DNA of 58,697 nt, taken from Bryobacteraceae bacterium. GTDB lineage: Bacteria > Acidobacteriota > Terriglobia > Bryobacterales > Bryobacteraceae. Shown one piece after another: positions 36,388 to 44,600 of this stretch. The stretch is taken from the NCBI GenBank assembly GCA_029975915.1, contig JARKOC010000540.1, positions 1 to 58,697 on the forward strand, given 5' to 3'. Numbering within the stretch: position 1 is the stretch's first letter; each line of letters opens with the position of its first letter. The notes below the pieces were generated by a model. That model saw only the letters and a list, made by a program, of their open reading frames with translations, ran no database searches and was not told where the DNA came from. Both the position numbers and the translations under genes were made by a program.

Positions 36388-37218
36388 TTACTTTTCGTCC
36401 AAGATGCGGTTCAGGGTCGCCGCCACACGCAACCCGGCATGCCTGAGTTGCTTTTCGACGTGCGGCTGAGCCTTCCGGGCATAGTCCACTCCCAGTTGCG
36501 CGGGGCGGGCTGCCGGCAAGTTGGGATAGGCGACGCGGCGCGAGATCTCGTGCGACTCCCAGACCCAACTTGAAGGCTGGCCCCGAGAGGCTCTCCAGAA
36601 CTCCCAACGGCCCGCCCGGCGAATCACCCGGGACTCGAATTCTGGATCTGTTTTCAGGTAACCCAGGATCAGCCCCGTGTCCCAGAGGCTGTGCAGGTTT
36701 CCGGCATAGTTGTTGTAAACCGTGAGGACGTCGTTGCCTCCCCGGTCGCCGAGGTCGCCGGCATGCATGGGTTGATGTAGATCGGAGAGGAAGTGTACCA
36801 GAAAAAGCAAAGCTTCGCGCCTCTCAGTGCGAGGCAGGGAAGTGTCCGACAACCGGCGCTCCATCCGGCCAATGATGGTCACCACACAGCCGGCATCAGG
36901 ACAGTAACTGCGCCATTGCCTGGATTCGGTGATGGGGATGTTGATGTAGTGCCACGGGCCGGTTTCCGGCCGTTGCGGACGGACCTCGTCGGCCCACGAC
37001 GCCAATAGCTCAAACTCCTCGCCGGGATTCAGCAGGCCGCGGGCCGCGGCCGCTGCCCCAGGATTCATGTGTGCCAGGGCGATCCGGGCGATCAGTTTGT
37101 GGCCTTCGCGGCCCCAGCCATATGCCGTTTGCATGGGGGGAGCCAGGACCAACAAGACGAAAAGAGCAATGCATCGACCCACAGAACCAGTATCGGCAAT
37201 ACACAGTCGAAGGCACAA
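36388..37218 (-). CDS. S1/P1-family nuclease, secreted
   Basis: The product is a zinc-dependent phosphodiesterase that cleaves single-stranded nucleic acids, exported to the periplasm or medium. A signal peptide precedes the cleavage that exposes W35 as the new N-terminus. As in S1/P1, W35 and H40 (WGREGH) are zinc ligands. The other ligand positions are visible: ASWADE, GPWHYINIP, LVHFLSDLHQPMHAGD and LHSLWDTGL. The start is uncertain: a TTG at 37218 or a GTG at 37182, neither with a good ribosome site. It follows the esterase gene by 30 bases on the same strand. Confidence 0.9.
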   Translation of the reverse strand: MCLRLCIADTGSVGRCIALFVLLVLAPPMQTAYGWGREGHKLIARIALAHMNPGAAAAARGLLNPGEEFELLASWADEVRPQRPETGPWHYINIPITESRQWRSYCPDAGCVVTIIGRMERRLSDTSLPRTERREALLFLVHFLSDLHQPMHAGDLGDRGGNDVLTVYNNYAGNLHSLWDTGLILGYLKTDPEFESRVIRRAGRWEFWRASRGQPSSWVWESHEISRRVAYPNLPAARPAQLGVDYARKAQPHVEKQLRHAGLRVAATLNRILDEK

Positions 37219-37248
37219 GCCGCCGAATCCCAGCCAAGCGCACCGGGA

Positions 37249-37887
37249 CTAAGCGCCGGAGATGCCGAGAAAGGCTTGAATTTCGCTCCACATCTGCGGC
37301 ATCACCTGGCCGAGTTCATGCCCGTCTTCATAGGCGACAAACCGGCGTTGTGGCTGGCCATGACACCACCTTTGGGCGGCTTCCAGAGGTACGACCTGGT
37401 CTAGTGTCCCGTGGAAGACCAGCGCGGGATGCGGAGGCTGCGGTTCGGCCGGGTGCCGAAGCGCATCCTCGACAAGCCCCCAGCCGATCTCCTCTTCCGC
37501 TCCCCTGCCATAGTGCATCATGCGCATCGATCCGGTCCTCCGCCAGTGGTCAACCACTTCCCCGCCCAGATCCTCGATCCATCTGTGGACGAAGCCGAAT
37601 GCGGGCGCCATCAGGATAAGCCTGTCCACTTTGCCGGGCCAGAGTTCCGCGTAGCGTGCGGCCACGAAGGCGCCGAGGCTGGAACCCATCAGCGTGACAG
37701 TCTCTCCGCCGGAGTTCTGGGCCACGCGTTCGAGCATTTTGCCGATTGTGAGCCCACGAAAATCGCCGCCCTCCAAGTCAGGAATGCTGATTTCAAGGCC
37801 GGCGGCAGTGAAGCGTTGACGGAACCACTGGGCCTTGAGGGACTGAGGCGACGAGGCAAAGCCATGCAGATACAATATGTTAGACAT
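37249..37887 (-). CDS. YqiA/YcfP-family alpha/beta-fold esterase
   Basis: The 212-residue cytoplasmic hydrolase starts with the family pattern ILYLHGFASSPQSLKAQWFR. Its nucleophile elbow is GSSLG (TLMGSSLGAFVAARYA), the acid region is LVFHGTLDQVVPL, and the catalytic His lies in YEDGHELG. No signal peptide is present. YqiA-type proteins hydrolyse simple esters in vitro; the natural substrate is not known. It is the first gene of a two-gene unit with the S1/P1 nuclease and is divergent from acpP. Confidence 0.88.
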   Translation of the reverse strand: MSNILYLHGFASSPQSLKAQWFRQRFTAAGLEISIPDLEGGDFRGLTIGKMLERVAQNSGGETVTLMGSSLGAFVAARYAELWPGKVDRLILMAPAFGFVHRWIEDLGGEVVDHWRRTGSMRMMHYGRGAEEEIGWGLVEDALRHPAEPQPPHPALVFHGTLDQVVPLEAAQRWCHGQPQRRFVAYEDGHELGQVMPQMWSEIQAFLGISGA

Positions 37888-37938
37888 AGGAGATCCATTC
37901 TAACCCGGACCACGGTATCGGAAAATCAGCCCGATCCA

Positions 37939-37968
37939 TTGCATTGGGGCGCCCCTTGTCGATAGAAT
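37939..37968 (+). promoter_or_regulatory. candidate acpP promoter
   Basis: TTGCAT (37939-37944) and TAGAAT (37963-37968) are separated by 18 bases. The spacer contains a perfect palindrome, GGGGCGCCCC (37946-37955). The predicted start lies about 25 bases upstream of the acpP ribosome site GGAGG. This is inference from box matches only. Confidence 0.45.
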
Positions 37969-37998
37969 CAGTGCTTTGTGCTCCACCTGGAGGTTTGA

Positions 37999-38238
37999 AT
38001 GTCCGTTGAAGCGAAAGTAAAGCAGATCATCGTCGAGCAGCTTGGCGTCGACGAAGCTCAAGTTGACTCGACCGCGTCGTTCGTGGACGACCTCGGCGCC
38101 GATTCGCTCGACATCGTCGAGCTGGTCATGGCGTTTGAAGACGCCTTCGATCTCGACATCCCTGATGAAGACGCGGAGAAGATCACCACCGTGAAAGACG
38201 CGGTGGAGTACATCGATGGCAAGGCCGGCAAGAAATAA
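37999..38238 (+). CDS. acpP: acyl carrier protein
   Basis: AcpP carries growing fatty-acyl chains on a phosphopantetheine arm. The 79-residue acidic protein has the attachment serine S36 in [16 protein letters not shown]. Length and the [10 protein letters not shown] tail region are typical. A GGAGG ribosome site lies six bases upstream of the ATG. It is followed after 54 bases by fabF, the usual pairing. Confidence 0.98.
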   Translation: MSVEAKVKQIIVEQLGVDEAQVDSTASFVDDLGADSLDIVELVMAFEDAFDLDIPDEDAEKITTVKDAVEYIDGKAGKK

Positions 38239-38292
38239 GCCGGCACAGCTTTCCACGAGTTCCTTGACTCATATCTTTCCGGGAGAATTGCA

Positions 38293-39534
38293 TTGACACG
38301 CAGGGTGGTGGTCACCGGCGTCGGTCTGCTCTCGGCTCTCGGCAACGGGACCGAACAGACCTGGAGCGCTTTGCTGGCTGGCAAGAGCGGCGTTGGGCCG
38401 ATTACTCAGTTCGACGCATCTGAGTTTTCAACAAGGATTGCCGCCGAGGTCCGGGATTTCGATCCGCTGGTCTATATCGACAGGAAAGAAGTCCGCAAAA
38501 TGGGGCGCTTCATCCAGTTCGCCATTGCGGCGACAGATGAGGCGATGAAAAGCTCTGGGCTGATGGTGACCCCGGAAAACGCTGAGCGTGTCGGCGTCTA
38601 CATTGGCAGCGGTATCGGCGCTTTCGAGGTGATCGAACGGGAGCACCGAACCTTGCTGGAGAAAGGCCCAGGCAGGATCAGCCCATTCTTCATTCCCGCG
38701 ACGATCGTGAACCTGGCCGCCGGGCAGGTCTCCATCCGCACCGGAGCGAAGGGCCCGAACTCGGCCACGGCGACGGCCTGCGCCACTGGGGCGCACTCGA
38801 TCGGAGATTCATTCCGTCTCATTCAACACGGCTATGCCGATGTGATGATCTGCGGGGGCGCGGAAGCGGCCATCACGCCGATGGGCGTTGGAGGCTTCGC
38901 GGCGCTGCGGGCGCTGTCGTCGAGGAACGACGAGCCGGAGCGGGCCTCCCGTCCATGGGACAAGGACCGAGACGGATTTGTCGTCGGCGAAGGCGCGGGA
39001 ATCCTGATCCTCGAGGAACTGGAATCGGCCCGGCGGCGCGGTGCGCCCATCATGGCCGAAATTGTCGGTTACGGCATGGCGGGAGACGCCTTCCACATCA
39101 CCGCGCCGTCCGAGGATGGTGATGGCGCGTATCGCGTAATGCGGAATTCCCTGCAAGACGCCGGCATCCAACCAGATGTGGTCGACTATATCAACGCCCA
39201 CGGGACGTCCACGCCGGTTGGCGACCAGATTGAGGCCACGGCAGTCAAACGAACTTTTGGTGACCACGCTTTCAAACTCGCAGTGAGTTCATCGAAGTCG
39301 ATGACCGGCCACTTGCTCGGCGGCGCTGGCGGACTCGAGGCAGGGATCACCATTCTTGCCATCCGGGACCAGATCGCGCCTCCCACGATCAATCTTGACA
39401 ACCCGGATGAGGGCTGCGACCTCGACTTTGTGCCGCACACGGCGCGTAAGATGCAGATCCGATACGCCTTGTCGAATTCGTTTGGCTTCGGCGGAACCAA
39501 CGGCAGCCTTCTGTTCAAGCACCCAGAGGCCTAA
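38293..39534 (+). CDS. fabF: beta-ketoacyl-ACP synthase II
   Basis: FabF condenses acyl-ACP with malonyl-ACP in fatty acid elongation. The 413-residue thiolase-fold enzyme has the nucleophile C163 in TATACATGAHSIGDS. The two histidines are in NAHGTSTPVGD and MTGHLLGGAGG, followed by the C-terminal NSFGFGGTN. Start is a TTG with GGGAGAA upstream; the next residues TRRVVVTGVGLLSALGNG match the family start exactly. It is co-transcribed with acpP. Confidence 0.97.
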   Translation: MTRRVVVTGVGLLSALGNGTEQTWSALLAGKSGVGPITQFDASEFSTRIAAEVRDFDPLVYIDRKEVRKMGRFIQFAIAATDEAMKSSGLMVTPENAERVGVYIGSGIGAFEVIEREHRTLLEKGPGRISPFFIPATIVNLAAGQVSIRTGAKGPNSATATACATGAHSIGDSFRLIQHGYADVMICGGAEAAITPMGVGGFAALRALSSRNDEPERASRPWDKDRDGFVVGEGAGILILEELESARRRGAPIMAEIVGYGMAGDAFHITAPSEDGDGAYRVMRNSLQDAGIQPDVVDYINAHGTSTPVGDQIEATAVKRTFGDHAFKLAVSSSKSMTGHLLGGAGGLEAGITILAIRDQIAPPTINLDNPDEGCDLDFVPHTARKMQIRYALSNSFGFGGTNGSLLFKHPEA

Positions 39535-39749
39535 AACAGCGCGACAATGAATGCTGCTCGCGACACTGAAGTGGGACGGGCGCGCTGCAAGGGGTAATTG
39601 GCTGAATTGGTCCCGCTGCCGAGTATCCGCGCCGGCATAGCACATACCTCAAATGGGTGCATGCCGGCACACTTGGGCCGGCACTGCATGTTAGACTGAA
39701 TCCTCCAGACTGCCGCCGTCCAAACGAGCAGCAGTGGAACCGCCGCTGT

Positions 39750-41138
39750 ATGATCCGTCTCTTTCGAGTCTTCATTCCGACCTCAGTCGTCGGACTGTTG
39801 CTCATCGAGACCCTCCTCATCTTCGGCCTCTATTCGGCGGTGTTGTTCTGGCGCGACGATTTCTCGGCCGAGATCTACTTGTTGTACGAGGGCGGCTTTG
39901 GCCGTGTTGCCATCGTCACGGTCTCGATTCTCCTCGGGCTGTATTTCAATGATCTCTATTCAAAGCTCTGGGTCCGGTCGCGTGTGGAGCTTATGCAGCA
40001 ATTCTGCCTGGTGCTGGGACTCGCCTTTCTCCTGCAGGCGCTGTTCGCTTACGCCGCTAAGCCGCTGACGCTCGGGCGATGGCATATGATCGTCGGTAGT
40101 TCGGCGATTCTGCTGGTACTGCCTCCCTTCCGGATCGCCTATTCGCATCTGGTTTTCGAAGTTTTGTACCGTCGCAAGGTGCTTTTTCTGGGCTCTAGCG
40201 AAGTGAGCCGGATGACCGCAGCGGCAATGACCCGGCGCCGGGAATTCGGATTCGACACGTTGGGCTACCTGGCTTCCGAACCTCTCGCCGAGCCCGGATC
40301 GATGGGGCCGTGGCTTGGCCCGCCCAGCGAAATCAAACGGATTTGGGAACAGACCAAGCCCAACCTCGTTGTCGTCGGCATGGAGGAACGGCGGGGGCAG
40401 TTGCCGGTCGCGCAGTTGCTCGACCTCCGAATGATGAGCGTGCGCATCGACGACGTCTCGTCGCTTTTTGAAACTCTGACCGGGCGGGTGCCACTCAAGA
40501 CCTTGCGGCCCTCGTCGTTGATCTTCTCCTCTGACCTTGGGCCCCATCCCGGTCAGATCCGGCGCCAGATTCTGTACTCGCAGGTAATCGCAGCACTTGG
40601 GGCGGTTCTAGCGCTGCCAGTGATGGCGCTGGCATGGCTCGCGATCCGGGCAACCTCGCGAGGTCCAGCCATCTACAGCCAGGAGCGCGTCGGCCTGCGG
40701 GGACGTGTCTTCCGTGTGCATAAGTTCCGGTCTATGTACATCGACGCCGAGTCGCGCACGGGCGCGGTGTGGGCCACACAGGATGATCCCAGGATTACTC
40801 CAGTTGGACGCTGGTTGCGTAAACTCCGAATCGACGAACTGCCCCAGTTTTTGAATGTCCTAAAAGGGGAGATGGCGATTGTCGGCCCGCGTCCCGAGCG
40901 TCCTGAGTTTGTCAGCGCTCTTACGGAGAAGATCCCTTTCTACGGACGGCGACATGCCGTCATGCCGGGCATCACGGGATGGGCCCAGATCTGCTACAAA
41001 TACGGCGATACGATTGAAGACACGATCTCAAAGCTCGAGTACGACCTGTATTACATCAAGCACATGTCGATGTCGCTGGACTTCTACATCATGTTCCAGA
41101 CGGTCAAGGTGATGTTGTTATGGCGCGGCGCTCGGTAA
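39750..41138 (+). CDS. polyprenyl-phosphate sugar-1-phosphate transferase
   Basis: The 462-residue protein starts at an ATG preceding the first membrane helix (VVGLLLIETLLIFGLYSAVL). Four N-terminal helices and a CoA-binding-like cytoplasmic region follow (VLFLGSSEVSRMTAAAM). The bacterial sugar-transferase domain is at the end (about 300-462): SQERVGLRGRVFRVHKFRSM, LRIDELPQFLNVLKGEMAIV, GPRPERPEF and PGITGWAQI. It resembles the EpsB-type initiating transferases of exopolysaccharide and PEP-CTERM systems. It would attach the first sugar phosphate to undecaprenyl phosphate. No other glycosylation genes are adjacent. Confidence 0.9.
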   Translation: MIRLFRVFIPTSVVGLLLIETLLIFGLYSAVLFWRDDFSAEIYLLYEGGFGRVAIVTVSILLGLYFNDLYSKLWVRSRVELMQQFCLVLGLAFLLQALFAYAAKPLTLGRWHMIVGSSAILLVLPPFRIAYSHLVFEVLYRRKVLFLGSSEVSRMTAAAMTRRREFGFDTLGYLASEPLAEPGSMGPWLGPPSEIKRIWEQTKPNLVVVGMEERRGQLPVAQLLDLRMMSVRIDDVSSLFETLTGRVPLKTLRPSSLIFSSDLGPHPGQIRRQILYSQVIAALGAVLALPVMALAWLAIRATSRGPAIYSQERVGLRGRVFRVHKFRSMYIDAESRTGAVWATQDDPRITPVGRWLRKLRIDELPQFLNVLKGEMAIVGPRPERPEFVSALTEKIPFYGRRHAVMPGITGWAQICYKYGDTIEDTISKLEYDLYYIKHMSMSLDFYIMFQTVKVMLLWRGAR

Positions 41139-41200
41139 CCCGACCTGAGTGCTCGCGCGCCCTTGCGGTGTTGGTTACAATGGAATCGGATACCCTTCGG

Positions 41201-41275
41201 GCGGGAGTAACTCAAGGGTAGAGTCACAGCCTTCCAAGCTGTTGGTTGCGAGTTCGAGTCTCGTCTCCCGCTCCA
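41201..41275 (+). tRNA. tRNA-Gly, anticodon TCC
   Basis: Acceptor arms GCGGGAG and CTCCCGC pair fully. The D stem is ACTC/GAGT, the anticodon stem ACAGC/GCTGT encloses loop CTTCCAA with anticodon TCC at 41233-41235, and the T arm has GTTCGAG. The 3' CCA is encoded in the DNA (41273-41275). The total length is 75 bases. It should decode GGA and, with wobble, GGG glycine codons. Confidence 0.95.
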
Positions 41276-41352
41276 TCTTTTCCGAGCACCCAACCGGGCC
41301 CAACGCAGGGCTCGGATGATTTGGGCATGCAATCTCTTTCGCGACAGCTAAT

Positions 41353-41931
41353 CTAGCCGGCGATATCCGCTGCCCTAACGACAAACCCTCCTGCGGATAC
41401 GAACTCGCTCAACGTCCGTTCCGAATCGGCCGGGTTCAGCGTCTCGATGGCGTCGGTTACCACCTCGACGCGCTTGCCGGTGAACAATAGACCCTCCAAG
41501 GCGCACTTCACACAATACTCGGTCACCACACCATAGACCACATATCGATCCGCGCCGAGCTGGTGGAGCAACGCGGGCAGGTTCACATTCGTAAAACAGT
41601 CATTGGTCTGTTTTTCGACCAGATATTGCGCCGCATCTTGGAGCGGTGCTCCAGCTCTGTTGGGGACGACGACACGTCCGGCGTTCAGGGTCGATGCCGG
41701 TTTCAATTGGCCCAGCGTCCCCGCGACGCAGTGGGCCGGCCAGATCTTGAACTCGGCGTCGTTCTCAGAATGGGCGTCCATTGTCGAAACCACGACGTGC
41801 CCGCGGTCCCACGCCCGCCTGTTCAAGTCCGCGATCACAGGAACCAGCTTGGCCGCGCCAGGCACTGCGAGCGCGCCGGCGGCAGTCATGAAGTCGTACT
41901 GCGTATCGACGTCGAAGAAGACGGTCTTCAT
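41353..41931 (-). CDS. pncA: nicotinamidase (isochorismatase family)
   Basis: The 192-residue cysteine hydrolase converts nicotinamide to nicotinate in NAD salvage. The catalytic triad is visible as D9 (FFDVDTQYDF), K107 (LVEKQTNDCF) and C140 (VTEYCVKCAL). The metal-site region is TMDAHSENDAEF. The ATG at 41931 overlaps the stop of the nicotinate phosphoribosyltransferase gene (ATGA), and an upstream in-frame extension is not supported. The next enzyme in the pathway is encoded directly upstream, which strengthens the assignment. Confidence 0.9.
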   Translation of the reverse strand: MKTVFFDVDTQYDFMTAAGALAVPGAAKLVPVIADLNRRAWDRGHVVVSTMDAHSENDAEFKIWPAHCVAGTLGQLKPASTLNAGRVVVPNRAGAPLQDAAQYLVEKQTNDCFTNVNLPALLHQLGADRYVVYGVVTEYCVKCALEGLLFTGKRVEVVTDAIETLNPADSERTLSEFVSAGGFVVRAADIAG

Positions 41932-43259
41932 TTCCCGTAGCCCTCCACCCGCGACCTCACCGATTCGGAGAGTCCCTTCAGCTTTGGGCTCAGTTCGACC
42001 GGCCACGGCGGATCACACTCGAACAGGCTGCGCAGTTTCTTGGGAAGCCGCTGAACCGATGTAAGCGACTGTTGCCGCGCCTCGGAGACCGGAGGAAGCG
42101 GTTCGACCAGCTTGCCGCCATAGATCACTGGCCGCAACAGCGCCGCACAATCGCCCGTGGGGCATTCGTCCGCCGTGCCGACAAGATCGCGCTTGGCAAA
42201 GCGGAAGACCTGCTTGGCCGCTGGCAGCGTCGATTTGTCGGCGCTGTACTTGGCGGTAAGCCGCCGCTCGCCGCCCGATGTAAGTTCCACCATCTTATAG
42301 ATGGCTCCGTGGTTGGGCGCGTCGCTCGAAATTGCAAGTTCGGTGCCGACGCCGAAGACATCGATCGGGGCGCCGTTAGCGACGAACTCAAGGATCTTGT
42401 GCTCGTTCAGGTCGCCCGTCGCCATGATCTTGGCGTCCGGGAAACCGGCGTCGTCGAGGATGCGGCGTACGGCCCGCGACAGTTCGGCCAAGTTGCCGGA
42501 GTCGAGCCTGACGCCCCAGAATGGCGCGCCAAGCGACGCGGCGTGGCGGGCGCCTTCGAGGGTGTCATAGGTGTCTATAAGGTAGATTGTCCCAGGGCCG
42601 AGCAATTCCTGGAGCCTGCTGAACGCTTCGACTTCAGTCGGAAACGCCTGAACCCAGCTATGTGCCGCCGTGCCGAAGACCGGAATGCCGAAGCGGAATC
42701 CCGCCAGGGTGTTCGAAGTGCCGATGCAGCCGCCGATGTAGGCAGCTCGTGCGGCCAGTACACCGGCTTCGGGCGAATGGGCCCGCCGCGTGCCGAACTC
42801 GACCACTGACCGCCCGCCGGCCGCTTCCACAATTCGCGCGGCTTTTGTCGCGACAAGTGACTGAAATCCGATCGTCGCCAAAAGGTAGGTTTCCGGGATC
42901 TGGGCTTCCATCAGCGGGGCACGCAGCGTCAGGAACGGCTCGCCGGGAAATAGCGGCGTGCCCTCCGGGACGGCATACAGGTCACCTGTGAAGCGGAATC
43001 GCCGCAGTGCATCGAAAAAGCCCTCCGGCATCCTCGAGAACTGCTGGAGGCTTTTCAAATACCGGACTTCTTCTTCCTCAAAGCCGAGGTTCAGCAGGTA
43101 ATCGACCGCCTGCTGCAGGCCGGCCGCCACCATGAAGTTCCGGTTTGGCGGCAACCGTCTGAGGAACAGCTCGAACACGGCCTTATCGCCGGTTTTTCCC
43201 GCCAGATGATATCCGGCGGCCATGGTGAGTTGATAAAGGTCGGTCAGGAGCCCGTTCAT
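41928..43259 (-). CDS. pncB: nicotinate phosphoribosyltransferase
   Basis: PncB joins nicotinate and PRPP to nicotinate mononucleotide in the Preiss-Handler NAD salvage route. The 443-residue protein has the start NGLLTDLYQLTMAAGYHLAG, the phosphate-site and His region VEFGTRRAHSPEAG, and VRLDSGNLAELSRAVRRIL with MATGDLNEHKI. Its stop overlaps the nicotinamidase start, forming a two-step salvage operon that converts nicotinamide to NaMN. The upstream DUF4340 gene ends four bases before its start, so transcription may continue from the Gld-like cluster. Confidence 0.95.
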   Translation of the reverse strand: MNGLLTDLYQLTMAAGYHLAGKTGDKAVFELFLRRLPPNRNFMVAAGLQQAVDYLLNLGFEEEEVRYLKSLQQFSRMPEGFFDALRRFRFTGDLYAVPEGTPLFPGEPFLTLRAPLMEAQIPETYLLATIGFQSLVATKAARIVEAAGGRSVVEFGTRRAHSPEAGVLAARAAYIGGCIGTSNTLAGFRFGIPVFGTAAHSWVQAFPTEVEAFSRLQELLGPGTIYLIDTYDTLEGARHAASLGAPFWGVRLDSGNLAELSRAVRRILDDAGFPDAKIMATGDLNEHKILEFVANGAPIDVFGVGTELAISSDAPNHGAIYKMVELTSGGERRLTAKYSADKSTLPAAKQVFRFAKRDLVGTADECPTGDCAALLRPVIYGGKLVEPLPPVSEARQQSLTSVQRLPKKLRSLFECDPPWPVELSPKLKGLSESVRSRVEGYGK

Positions 43260-43263
43260 CGGG

Positions 43264-44595
43264 TCACTTCTTTTTCTCCGGCGCCTTGGGCTGCGATGGT
43301 TTCACGTCCACAGCCGCCTGACGCAATTGTTCCACATCCGGCGCCGCCAGTTCATAAAGGGCGGGCTCTCCGTCGCGGCGTGCAATCAGCTTTCCACCGG
43401 CGTTGGAAATTGACACCTTTTCAACTCGGCCGCCGGAATGGACCGCGATTGTGATCTCCGGCGTTGTGAAGCCTGCTGCCGGGAAGCCAGCGGCCGTCAG
43501 GTCGCGCAGACGGTCGATGAGCGACTGAACGCCGATCGAATCCATCGTTTTGCCGCCTTCCAGCCACTTGTCACCGGACTTATCGAACACCCGCCTCTTG
43601 CCCCCAACTGTGAGTTCGACCTTCGACGGTTCGTTGAAGCCGAAATCGAATAGTTTTTTGCTGCGGTATTCGGAGGCGGTCTTGTCGATGTCCTTCAGCG
43701 CATCGGCGCCCAGCGCGTGGACACCCGGCACGGCGGAACTTCTGACCAGGAATCCGTCTTTTGATTTCTTTACTTCAAGCGATTGCACGCCGAGATTGTC
43801 CGTCAGACGGGCGACCGCTACCAGGGGCGCCGAGCCGAAAGCCGATTCATTCTTCTTGGCCTGCTCGTCGCTTACTGTCGCGTCGAGTTGGGCGTCGCCG
43901 AGCCTGCGGAGCAACTCGTCGACCTGCCAGCCGTCAGCGCGCATGGGGGCGGGCTGGACGATTTGCCAATCGCCGTGAGGATTCTTGGTGAACGCGGTAG
44001 TCAGGCCCTTCGCCGTGATCTCGACGCGCGTCAGGTGGTCCCGGCCAAAGGTCAGCAGCCGCTTGTCGCGTAGATCGGCCGCTGTCTTGTCAATGCCTGC
44101 CTTGATGAAACCCGCAACGGTGAACAGACGCTTGTCCGCTCCGGTCCTCACATAGAAACCGCCTGTGGCGGGCGTCTCATCTCCGATGAGAAGCGTATTC
44201 GTTTTGCCGTCCTTCATTGTCGCTGTGATGGCGACCGATGGTTCCTTCAGGCCGTAAGGCGCGAAGTCGGCGGTCTGTTCATCCACCAGTTTGTCGGCGC
44301 TGAGAGTGGCGAAGGACGACAGGAACGTGGTCATCGCGTCAGGCGATGCGGCGAACTGCTTGGGTTGGACGATCGCCCACGGCCCATTGCCCGAGCGCTC
44401 GACCACGGTTGTCTCGCCGGCTGCGCGGCGGATCTCAATTTTGGCGATGTCCTCCTGCTTCAGCGACAGGATTTTCGGCGGCTCTTCGGATTTCGCCAAA
44501 TCCCTCCCACTTGGCCCGCTTTTGTTCGACCACCAGACCAAGCCGCCGAGCACGGCCAGCGCGATAGCGGCGATCAGCAATCCACGGATGCGCAT
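43264..44595 (-). CDS. DUF4340 protein of Gld-like ABC cluster
   Basis: The 443-residue protein starts at the ATG giving one N-terminal helix (MRIRGLLIAAIALAVLGGLV). Repeated beta-rich segments follow (ILSLKQEDIAKIEIRRAAG, LLTFGRDHLTRVEITAKGLT, LFDFGFNEPSKVELTVGGKR), each matching the DUF4340 pattern with FGL/FGF-EPS. The C-terminal tail is Lys-rich. It is the usual fourth member of gliding-type ABC operons outside Bacteroidota. The likely location is the periplasmic side of the inner membrane. Five bases separate it from the preceding GldG-like gene. Confidence 0.88.
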   Translation of the reverse strand: MRIRGLLIAAIALAVLGGLVWWSNKSGPSGRDLAKSEEPPKILSLKQEDIAKIEIRRAAGETTVVERSGNGPWAIVQPKQFAASPDAMTTFLSSFATLSADKLVDEQTADFAPYGLKEPSVAITATMKDGKTNTLLIGDETPATGGFYVRTGADKRLFTVAGFIKAGIDKTAADLRDKRLLTFGRDHLTRVEITAKGLTTAFTKNPHGDWQIVQPAPMRADGWQVDELLRRLGDAQLDATVSDEQAKKNESAFGSAPLVAVARLTDNLGVQSLEVKKSKDGFLVRSSAVPGVHALGADALKDIDKTASEYRSKKLFDFGFNEPSKVELTVGGKRRVFDKSGDKWLEGGKTMDSIGVQSLIDRLRDLTAAGFPAAGFTTPEITIAVHSGGRVEKVSISNAGGKLIARRDGEPALYELAAPDVEQLRQAAVDVKPSQPKAPEKKK

Positions 44596-44600
44596 GGCCG

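Noticed and set aside
41280..41315. Inverted repeat TCCGAGC/GCTCGGA after tRNA-Gly, considered as a terminator
   Set aside because: No T-run follows on either strand, and the loop is long; support is too weak to call.
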